Below are positions 1 to 8,400 of a stretch of DNA of 21,633 nucleotides, one piece after another. The DNA comes from a virus: the IMG/VR virus record IMGVR_UViG_3300008448_000783, positions 1 through 21,633 of that record; one strand, written 5' to 3'. Every line of letters starts with the position of its first letter. Positions within the stretch are counted from its first letter, which is position 1. Under the pieces are notes generated by a model. That model saw only the letters and a list, made by a program, of their open reading frames with translations. It made no database searches and was not told the DNA's origin. The translations under genes were made by a program, and so were the position numbers.

Positions 1-273
1 AAACTAAGTGACATAACTAAAGATTTGAATATTCAAGAAAAAGCAACTGAGGTCCTAGAAAAAGCAAAAGAATTAATTGAAAGAGGTATAGAGAAGGGTA
101 AAGATGCTTATGAGGGATTAAAAGGTTTTACAGGCTCTGTAGATATTAAAGTGGATATAAACAGTAATAGCACACAATTAGCGGGTATTGTGGTTGATGA
201 ACTATCTAAAAATCCACAAATGAGGGCTGAATTTGTTTCTAATATTGTTAAAAGCACCAAAACATACGCATAG
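1..273 (+). CDS. Small tail-region protein of unknown function (5' end outside window)
   Basis: The reading frame is open from base 1 (KLSDITKDLNIQEK...) to TAG at 271-273, so this is the last 90 residues of a longer protein. A TTG at 25 could be read as a start, but codons upstream are open and in register, so truncation by the window edge is more likely. The visible part has an amphipathic Lys/Glu-rich helix (about residues 9-37), then a short strand-like stretch (VDIKVDIN), then another helix with a basic end. There are no catalytic motifs, membrane segments or cysteines. It lies 39 bases before the giant baseplate gene on the same strand, so a tail or assembly role is plausible from position alone. 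I do not recognise the family. Confidence 0.6.
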   Translation, partial: KLSDITKDLNIQEKATEVLEKAKELIERGIEKGKDAYEGLKGFTGSVDIKVDINSNSTQLAGIVVDELSKNPQMRAEFVSNIVKSTKTYA

Positions 274-285
274 TAAAATAATAAA

Positions 286-304
286 TTATCTATTTATTAG
301 ATAA
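286..304 (+). repeat. AT-rich perfect inverted repeat in the leader of the giant baseplate gene
   Basis: TTATCTA (286-292) and TAGATAA (298-304) are exact reverse complements around a 5-base loop (TTTAT). The structure starts 13 bases after the preceding stop codon and ends 8 bases before the ATG at 313. The stem is almost all A-T and has no T-tract after it, so it is not a convincing terminator. It could be a weak hairpin near the ribosome site or an operator-like site. In sequence this AT-rich it may also be chance. Confidence 0.3.
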
Positions 305-312
305 AAGAATAG

Positions 313-3300
313 ATGCCAAGTTATTTAGATTTTAATTCTACAAAAAAACTTAGAGATGAGTTATTAGCTAAGACCCTACAAAAGCCAAATGGTCCACAAA
401 CTTTTAACACATCTAACTACTCTATTCAAACTACCAGAAATATTGCCAATAGGGATTTAGGGGATGTAACATTAAACGATGATACATCTAGAGCTGCTCA
501 ATTAGTTTCAACAGATGGTAGTAATAGATTTGGACCTGAAAATAGTCAATATGAGGTTTTAGAAAATACAAGAATTTTAATTGACCCAGCAGGTAATATA
601 GGGTTGTATCCATATTTTCCAATAGCTGACGGTATATTAGGTAGAAGTCTTATTGGGGCTTTAAATTCTGGTAATTACGAATTTGAATCGACATTAGCAA
701 AATTTGCCAACTATCATTTAACCGAATCACCAGACGGTCCAGTTCAATCTAGAATTAGGCAAAATTTAAAAACAGCTACAGAAGGTAGAGCAAGAATATT
801 AGACGCCGTTAATGGTAATCTTTCATCTGCAATTAATATTATAAGAGGTAGAGAAAGATTAATTGAAAAAAATTATAAGATTACTGTTGCAAAAACTATA
901 CCTGGCAAAGCAATAGATTTTTTACAAACAGTTTCTGGTATAGAATTTCCATGGTCAGAAATACCTGGTGATTATTTAACAAATCCAGCAAACCCTGTTG
1001 TAAACAGACCAGTACCTAAAACTGAATTAGGAAAAATATTTCAAGATGCTACAGGTGTATTAGGTTCATTATTAGGAATACAAAGAAGACCGGCGGCAAG
1101 TAGAAAACCATCAGACTTAATGATTGAATATTTGAGTGATGGTCAAAAAGATGTTTTATTTGATAATTTATCTTTTTCAACTTATGCACCAAATTATACA
1201 ACCAGAGCTAGATCACAAAATACAAGTAAACTATTCAATTTTGTTGATAGTGTTGCTACTGGTATAAATAAAGTATTAGGTAGAGAAGCTCCAGAAGGTA
1301 AAGCATATATCGGAGATGATAGAGGAGATGATATTAAAAATGTTTTAGAAGATTTTAATCAAAATAAAGTATTAAGCCCATACTATCTTTCATATAAATT
1401 TGATTCAAAAGCTGCAGAGTTATTTTCTAATGAGAAAAATATTTCAGAAAGAGGTTCAATTCCGGGAAAATTAACATGGTTTAGTATTAATTCAAAAAAT
1501 AGATTAGGTGCCAACAATACGGAATATTCTTCAGAGAGAGGTATCCTTGAGGATAGCTTATCAACAAAGCAGGAATTTAGAGACGATTCAATACTTGGTA
1601 AAACACAACAATTATTAAATTCATTACCAAAGAATGGTGGTGAATCAAGATCACATGTTGCAAATGTTATTGATCAAACTTCAAGAGTTTTTAAAGAGGG
1701 TACAAAATTTATATCAAGAGGTTCAGCAATTGCATATGTTGATAAAGCAACGGGGGTACAAGATGGTACAGAATATTGTAGAGTTTGGACAAAGGATAGG
1801 GCTTATATGAACTATACAGATACCATGAAAAAAACTGGAACGATTAGAAAAATCGAAGACAGTGTTATGAGTACACCATGGAATTTAAATATAGCCCCCA
1901 TGTCAAATGGTAATAGATCTTTTGTTGGGTCTACTAACATAGACGGTATAGAGGGTAAAGCTAAAAAATATATGTTTTCTATTGAGAATTTAGCATGGAA
2001 AACTTCAAACAAATTTGGATATACTGTTAATGATTTGCCTATATGTGAAAGAGGTGCTACTGGTGGCCGTGTTATGTGGTTTCCTCCATATGATTTAAAG
2101 GTAAACGAAACTAATACAGCTAACTGGGATAAAAATAATTTTCTAGGTAGACCAGAACCGATATACACATATCAGAATACAGAAAGAACAGGTACAATAT
2201 CTTTTAAAGTTGTTGTTGACCACCCGAGTATTCTTAATTTATTAATTAAAGAAATTTCTGATGAAGAAGCTGAGAACTTTTTAAATTCATTCTTTGCTGG
2301 ATGTTATGATGTTGATTTTTATACTTTAGTTAGAAAATATATTACATTAGATCCATCCGATCTTCAATTGATTATGTCTTATCTTGAGTATTATAGAAAA
2401 GATGAAAATTTTAGAAGAGAAGACACAACAACATCACTTGAATTTAATAGCGTTGCTGGTGAAGTGACTGTAAAACCAGGAAGAGAAGAACCTATTGAAA
2501 GTCCAGCTGCGGATGGTAGAAATACCCTTGGCCAAGTATTAGCTGATAATATAATTTATTTTCCAAATGATATTCCAGGCCCTAAAAGCAACATATACAT
2601 TGATGCTAAAAGTCAATCATATGATTCAGTATATAGTGATTATATTAAAGATAAAGAAAATTTTAAAAATCAATTAGCTAGTGGTCTTAATACTATTTTA
2701 ACCGTTGATACAAAAGATAACAAAGCAGATAGATTTGTAATATTTGGAACAGAAGATCCAACAAGTGGAGGTACGATTTCAATTCAAACATTAATAAATG
2801 AGAAAAAGGGTTTAATTGATACAGCTTTTACACAACTACAAACAAATTTTGGTATAATAAGTGGGGCAACAGCAACACTTAAATCAGAATTAGAAAAGAA
2901 AAATATAAAACAAATAAAACTAACTATTGAGTCATCAACATCATTTGTTGCGGATGATTCATACAATATTAAACTTTCACATAGAAGATCTGATAGTTTG
3001 ATAAAATATGTATTAAAGTCGATTTCAAAAGATTCAAATACAATACCTGAATATAAATGGGATAAAACAATTGATGAATTAAATGCTAATCCAGCACAGA
3101 CCAATCAAACGGTAACAATTGATCTTAAAAAGTTAGGATATGGTGAGGATATTGAAGGATCAATGGTTGTTGACTTTGTTAACAAGGGTGAAAAAGCAAC
3201 AGCAAGTGGACCAGAAACATATGATTGCACTGGTAAAGAAATTAAAAATAAAACTGGTTTAAAAAAATACGCTCCAATTACTTTTTATTGTAGATCTGCG

Positions 3301-5118
3301 AGTGTTAAAATAACTTATGAACAAGTTAATAAAACAGAACCAGAAAAGAAAACTAGATTTATCCCCGGAGAAACAACAATAACCCCAGGCAAAACAGATA
3401 TTTCAGAAATTACAACAACTAAAAAAAGAAAACCACCATTAGATGTTGTAAAGAAACTTATAATGAAGGCTCTTTCTGAATGTTTCTATTTTAAGAAATT
3501 AGAAGAAACAGATCCTGTTGTATTTGGTAGTCTAAAAGAAAAGTTGAGATATTTTCATCCAGCTTTCCATTCAATGACACCAGAAGGACTAAACGCTAGA
3601 TTAACATTCTTACATCAATGTATTAGACCTGGTGACACGATACCAGTTAAACAATTAGGAACAGACATAAATGGAACCGTTGTCGATGCTAGAAATACAA
3701 CATTTGGCCCGCCACCTGTTTGTGTTTTAAGAATTGGTGATTTTTACCATTCAAAGATTGTGATAACGGCTATGAACATTACATATGAAAATAGCACATG
3801 GGATTTAAACCCAGAAGGTATTGGTGTACAACCAATGGTTGCTGATGTGACATTACAAGTTAACTTTATTGGTGGTCAAGGTATTAAAGAGCCAGTAGCC
3901 AAGTTACAAAATGCTTTAAGTTCAAACTTTTATGCAAATACTGAGGTTTATGATTATAGAGCCGATTCTACTGTTGACCAAGACAAACTACAGAGATTCA
4001 ATGTTGATTTCTTAGAAAAATTAACCGGAGGCGTTAAAACACCAGGTGTTGCTGGTTTACCAACTGAAGATAAAACTAAAAAAGACGGTACTTGGATTGG
4101 ATCACAAAATGGAACTAAAATGACCTATAAAGAAGTCATTCAAAATTTATTTAAATCAACCAATGATTATTTTAGTGCTTTCAAAAACACATATACAAAA
4201 CTAACAGAATCATATGGTAAAGAATTTTTACCTATGTTTATATCACAAACATATAGAACAATTAATCAAATTGATGTTCAAAATACATTGTCATCAACAA
4301 TACAGGTTAATTTATTGGGCGAATACAAACAATTTGTTGATTTTGCCAATCTTTATGGAAGAGTAGAAAAAGAATTACTTGCTAAAGTTAGTTCATCAGA
4401 TCATAATGTTGTTTTAGATTTAGGATTTGATTCCGGAACATCAAAGTATGATAGATCTAGAGAAATAATTGATGCATATATCAAAACAACAATAACCGAG
4501 TTTTTAAATAAAATAAGAGACGAAAAAGCAACTAAAGATTTAGAAGAAAATAGAAACAAACTTATTGATTTAATTGATAGGGTTAATTTTATAATGAAAA
4601 CCAATGGTAAAGACGGCAGATTTGATAAAAAAGAAACCACTGTTGCAACATTAGCAAATTTTGATTATACTAAGTTTTATACACAATATGATGAAGCGAT
4701 AAACCTTATAAAAGACAAGCACTCAATCTTCACAACTGATTTAGATAATACAATTAATTTTAACTTACCATCTTTTGATGATACTGCTTATAAAAAGATA
4801 TTAGCATTTATAATAAAAGACAAAGTTTCTGTTATTAGAAAACTATATGACGATTCAAAAGACACAAAGTATTTTGATCAAAATGCATTAAACAGAATAG
4901 AAAAGAGAGTTGAGAAATTTATTAAGAACAATAAATCTGATTCGGATATTAAGAAATTTAAATACAAAGAGGCTAAGCTTAAAAAAGAAATAAAACCATT
5001 TGATTTCAGCTATACTGGAACATTAAGTGGCCAAGAAATTGAAATACTTGAAAAAGTACACGCAATAAAAGGTGCTGCAGGAGCAACCAAATTAAATTTT
5101 TTAAAACCTAGTAAATAA
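313..5118 (+). CDS. Giant baseplate/tail-tube-associated structural protein with an embedded OmpA-like segment
   Basis: This 1601-residue protein has no recognisable signal peptide or transmembrane helix. Residues about 565-645 hold a block ending in WFPPYDL (about 587), GRPEPIYTY (612-620) and ERTGTISFKVVVDHPS. I associate this with large virion proteins of uncultured tailed phages and with contractile-tail tube or baseplate proteins. Residues about 747-1000 look OmpA-like: IYFPNDIPGP (from 748), a strand LTIESST (870-876), YNIKLSHRRSD (884-894), which fits the YNxxLSxxRA signature, and CRSASVKI (993-1000) at the usual closing strand. A second baseplate-type block follows: FHPAFHSMTPEGL (1081-1093), GPPPV (1132-1136), then WDLNPEGIGVQPM and a VTLQVNFIGGQG strand. 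The C-terminal 380 residues are mainly charged helices. The stop overlaps the next ATG (TAATG), so translation is probably coupled. Structural role: confident. Exact T4 counterpart: unknown. Confidence 0.75.
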   Translation: MPSYLDFNSTKKLRDELLAKTLQKPNGPQTFNTSNYSIQTTRNIANRDLGDVTLNDDTSRAAQLVSTDGSNRFGPENSQYEVLENTRILIDPAGNIGLYPYFPIADGILGRSLIGALNSGNYEFESTLAKFANYHLTESPDGPVQSRIRQNLKTATEGRARILDAVNGNLSSAINIIRGRERLIEKNYKITVAKTIPGKAIDFLQTVSGIEFPWSEIPGDYLTNPANPVVNRPVPKTELGKIFQDATGVLGSLLGIQRRPAASRKPSDLMIEYLSDGQKDVLFDNLSFSTYAPNYTTRARSQNTSKLFNFVDSVATGINKVLGREAPEGKAYIGDDRGDDIKNVLEDFNQNKVLSPYYLSYKFDSKAAELFSNEKNISERGSIPGKLTWFSINSKNRLGANNTEYSSERGILEDSLSTKQEFRDDSILGKTQQLLNSLPKNGGESRSHVANVIDQTSRVFKEGTKFISRGSAIAYVDKATGVQDGTEYCRVWTKDRAYMNYTDTMKKTGTIRKIEDSVMSTPWNLNIAPMSNGNRSFVGSTNIDGIEGKAKKYMFSIENLAWKTSNKFGYTVNDLPICERGATGGRVMWFPPYDLKVNETNTANWDKNNFLGRPEPIYTYQNTERTGTISFKVVVDHPSILNLLIKEISDEEAENFLNSFFAGCYDVDFYTLVRKYITLDPSDLQLIMSYLEYYRKDENFRREDTTTSLEFNSVAGEVTVKPGREEPIESPAADGRNTLGQVLADNIIYFPNDIPGPKSNIYIDAKSQSYDSVYSDYIKDKENFKNQLASGLNTILTVDTKDNKADRFVIFGTEDPTSGGTISIQTLINEKKGLIDTAFTQLQTNFGIISGATATLKSELEKKNIKQIKLTIESSTSFVADDSYNIKLSHRRSDSLIKYVLKSISKDSNTIPEYKWDKTIDELNANPAQTNQTVTIDLKKLGYGEDIEGSMVVDFVNKGEKATASGPETYDCTGKEIKNKTGLKKYAPITFYCRSASVKITYEQVNKTEPEKKTRFIPGETTITPGKTDISEITTTKKRKPPLDVVKKLIMKALSECFYFKKLEETDPVVFGSLKEKLRYFHPAFHSMTPEGLNARLTFLHQCIRPGDTIPVKQLGTDINGTVVDARNTTFGPPPVCVLRIGDFYHSKIVITAMNITYENSTWDLNPEGIGVQPMVADVTLQVNFIGGQGIKEPVAKLQNALSSNFYANTEVYDYRADSTVDQDKLQRFNVDFLEKLTGGVKTPGVAGLPTEDKTKKDGTWIGSQNGTKMTYKEVIQNLFKSTNDYFSAFKNTYTKLTESYGKEFLPMFISQTYRTINQIDVQNTLSSTIQVNLLGEYKQFVDFANLYGRVEKELLAKVSSSDHNVVLDLGFDSGTSKYDRSREIIDAYIKTTITEFLNKIRDEKATKDLEENRNKLIDLIDRVNFIMKTNGKDGRFDKKETTVATLANFDYTKFYTQYDEAINLIKDKHSIFTTDLDNTINFNLPSFDDTAYKKILAFIIKDKVSVIRKLYDDSKDTKYFDQNALNRIEKRVEKFIKNNKSDSDIKKFKYKEAKLKKEIKPFDFSYTGTLSGQEIEILEKVHAIKGAAGATKLNFLKPSK

Positions 5119-5438
5119 TGAATCAGTATTTCAATAGATATGATTACTTTTTAGAAGACGGGGAACATAAAATTGTTCCAGGTATTGAAATACCCCAAAA
5201 GTCTACTGATAAGTTTTTTAACTATAAAAAGGGTAAAGACCGTTTAGATAAAATATCACAAGAATATTATGGAACCCCATTGTTTAGTTGGTTAATTTTA
5301 ATGGCTAATCCCAAATTAGGTTCCGTAGAGTTTGAGATACCAGATAACGCAATTATTAGGATTCCTTTTCCTTTGATTAATTCTTTACAAGATTATAAAA
5401 AGGGCGTAGAATTGTATAGACTATATTATGGCGAATAA
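5118..5438 (+). CDS. Baseplate wedge protein, gp53/LysM-like
   Basis: This 106-residue protein has a LysM-like core at about residues 38-86: KGKDRLDKISQEYYG, then LFSWLILMANPKLG, then FEIPDNAIIRIPFPL. Phage T4 gp53 and related wedge or hub-joining proteins share this pattern: a helix carrying the tyrosine-rich YYG step, a hydrophobic helix ending in an Asn-Pro, then a 'proline-Asp then I-x-I-P' strand. LysM folds bind peptidoglycan in other proteins; in baseplates they usually serve as protein-protein modules. The ATG overlaps the upstream stop by one base. The 3' end overlaps the next gene by 11 bases, so all three are probably translated together. The family assignment rests on motif pattern and position between two baseplate proteins. 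Confidence 0.7.
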   Translation: MNQYFNRYDYFLEDGEHKIVPGIEIPQKSTDKFFNYKKGKDRLDKISQEYYGTPLFSWLILMANPKLGSVEFEIPDNAIIRIPFPLINSLQDYKKGVELYRLYYGE

Positions 5439-8400
5439 TCAATTAAATCAGAATGAAAACATATTAGTATTAGTAGATCAACAAAACATAGTACACATTG
5501 ATCCTAATACCGTTGTTTCCTCATCTGGCGATTTGCAACCAAGATTTGTTGATCACGAAAATTTAGTAATGTATGTTAACCTTGAGGCCGATCTGGTACC
5601 AAGAAGTGTTTTATATTCTGAATCTCAAACAAATACATTAACATCTGTTGCACAAGGAAAATTTAATTTACTTAGAAACTCAGACCCAAAAAATGAGTTT
5701 GAAAACAATTTTGATACAAATTGGACAGAAACATTTGTTTCAAATAATAATATAGCGTCTAGTAGAACAACCGGAGAAGGTGTACATTACGACCCAACTG
5801 CACAAACATTCGGTATTGATTCAATAAATGTTACAGTTAAAGGGGCAAACAACATCCCTCAAGTTGGTATAAATTTTATTGATGTTAGAGGTAAAACTTT
5901 ATTTGACGCCCCGGACAATTCACCATATAAAGCTTTTTTTCATCAACCATGGCCAATATTTTATTTAACAATTAAAGGATTTTATGGTAAAGCGATAAGA
6001 TACAGACTTCAGTTAGTTGATTTTAAATCTAAATTCAATGGCAGTACCGGTAATTTTGAAATTGCAACAAAATTTGTTGGCTCAAGCTACGCATTTTTAA
6101 ACGATATACTTTTACAAAACATTATTAATGCGCCATTCATGTATATGGTTGAAAAACCAGAACCACTTAAGGTGAATGAAAAAACAGGGTTTATTGAAAA
6201 AACTATTTCTAAAACAACAAAAGGATACGCAATATTAAAATCTGTTTATAACGAATATAAAGCAAAGGGTTATATAGATAAAAATTTTCCAGTTAAAACT
6301 CTTAGAGATTTATTAATGACTGCAACCGCTTTGGATACAATTATAGAAAAAGCACTTTTTTCTGAAACAATTGAACCAGATGTTTTAAGTGATGTGGCAC
6401 AATATGATAAGACTCTCGATAAATTTGAAAAGGCTATTATCTCTTGGGGTAGTAGATACCTTTCAGCAGATAATCCACCATATTCTGAGACCGTTAGATT
6501 TCCCGGATCAACCACTGATACAACTGTAAATTATTATAGATTAAATAAGCCAACAAACGATAGCAGTAAAGTTACAAGTGGCCCGCTTAATTTTGAAATA
6601 GTTACAGGAGCAACAACAAGTAACTCATTAGCATCTATTATAAAGTATTATGTAGATGATCTTGAAAAAAATAAAGCATTTGGTGCTAAACCAAAGGCCA
6701 AACTAAAAAACGGTATAGAAACACAGACAGTATCGTTAGATACAGTAAAAAATATTAAAAACTTTTATGAAATAAAAGATAGCCAAATAGTTGTATCAAA
6801 TGAAAAATTAATAAATTATATAAAATCAATACAAGCCACATTCATAAAGCAAAGAGACGCGGTAGAAAATGAAGTTGAAAATAAAATGAATGTGGTGATA
6901 CAAAACAAAGAGGTTGGTTTTGGTTTTAAACCTACAATTAGAAATATTTTTGCTGTTATTTTAGCAAATGCAGATACGTACATTAGACTAATGAAAGACG
7001 TACACAACAAGTCAATTCAAAAATCTGATTTAAGAAAAAAAGAAATAGCGTATGCCGCTAAAACCGCAGATGATCAAAGAGAAATAATTTATCCTTGGCC
7101 AGAAGTTAAAAAGAATGGTAGAGATGATAAACCAACATTCTTTTATCCCGCAGATCCAGAAATAATAGGATTAACAAAAGGTAATAACTATAATATTTGG
7201 CCAGAGGTTGAGTTTGTTGAAACATATAATAGCGTAGCTGTTAAAAGAGTGGATACTGGAACTGGTAAAGAAGTTAGTCCCGGAGAAATTACGTTTGTTT
7301 TTGATGATGATAAAGAAACAAGAGAAACTTTTAATGTAAGTTCATTATTAAAAATTGCAGACCCCGCACCATATATAAACAAATCTTTATCAAATATTCT
7401 TTACGAGATTTATGAGAGAGCACAGTTAATTACATCGTTAGAGAGTTTTGATTATGGAAAAGGTTTAGACGAAATTGTTGAAAATGAATTTAAAAATATT
7501 AGTGGAGCAACACAAAGTGATGTTGATATAAGAGCATTACTTAGTACAAGAATTAAAAGTATAACAGATTTAACAGATTCACTTCAAAAATACGCAGAAA
7601 AAGAGAGATACCCATATTTTCAAGATGGTCTAACAACAGTAGAATATATTAGAGGGTTACTTGATGATGATTTTAAAATTGAACATTATACTAATTCTGT
7701 TCAAAATAATGGTACCAAAAGTAATGAATTTGAGAAATTACAATCTGCTTTAGATTCATTTGTTATTCCAGAATATAGAACAAAAGAGTTTCCTTTTAAT
7801 TCTGATCTATACAGTTCATATGTTTCAACTAATTTATTGAGTAACACTTTCGGTTCCGGCTCATCTATTGGTTATAAAGGTATTTTTAAGGTTAATGAAA
7901 ATTCTAATTTTATTAGCTCACCAATTAATCCGAAAGCTTGGGTTAATTCAAGTTACCATAAAAATATGTTTTCGAGTCAAATAAAGTATGATAATTTTAC
8001 AAGAAATCTATTAAACACGCCATATTTTCACAAGCAACTATATGATGATTTTATGAAAGGCGGGGTTGAGGGTAGATATGTTGGATCGGCATATATTTTA
8101 TTAAATTCTTTACCATATAAAGATTTAGACGACGTTTTAGACTTTGATGGTAAAAAGACATTTATGTTTTCGTTATTTAAAGAAGTTGGTGCGACACATT
8201 ATATACCACATCATTTAATTTTAAAATGGGGGGCACAATATCACAGATATAAAAAATATCTTACTGACGGTATTGATATTATAAGCGGAATTACAATTCC
8301 TATTAGCGGAGCTACATTTTTTGATAACGCAACTAATGCTTCATTTAGTTTAACTGGAAATACAACACCAGATCAAACTGGAATGACTAGTACAATAACC

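Noticed and set aside
25-273. TTG at 25 as the true start of the first gene.
   Set aside because: The frame is open back to base 1 with codons of the same character, so a gene cut by the window edge is simpler than a rare start.
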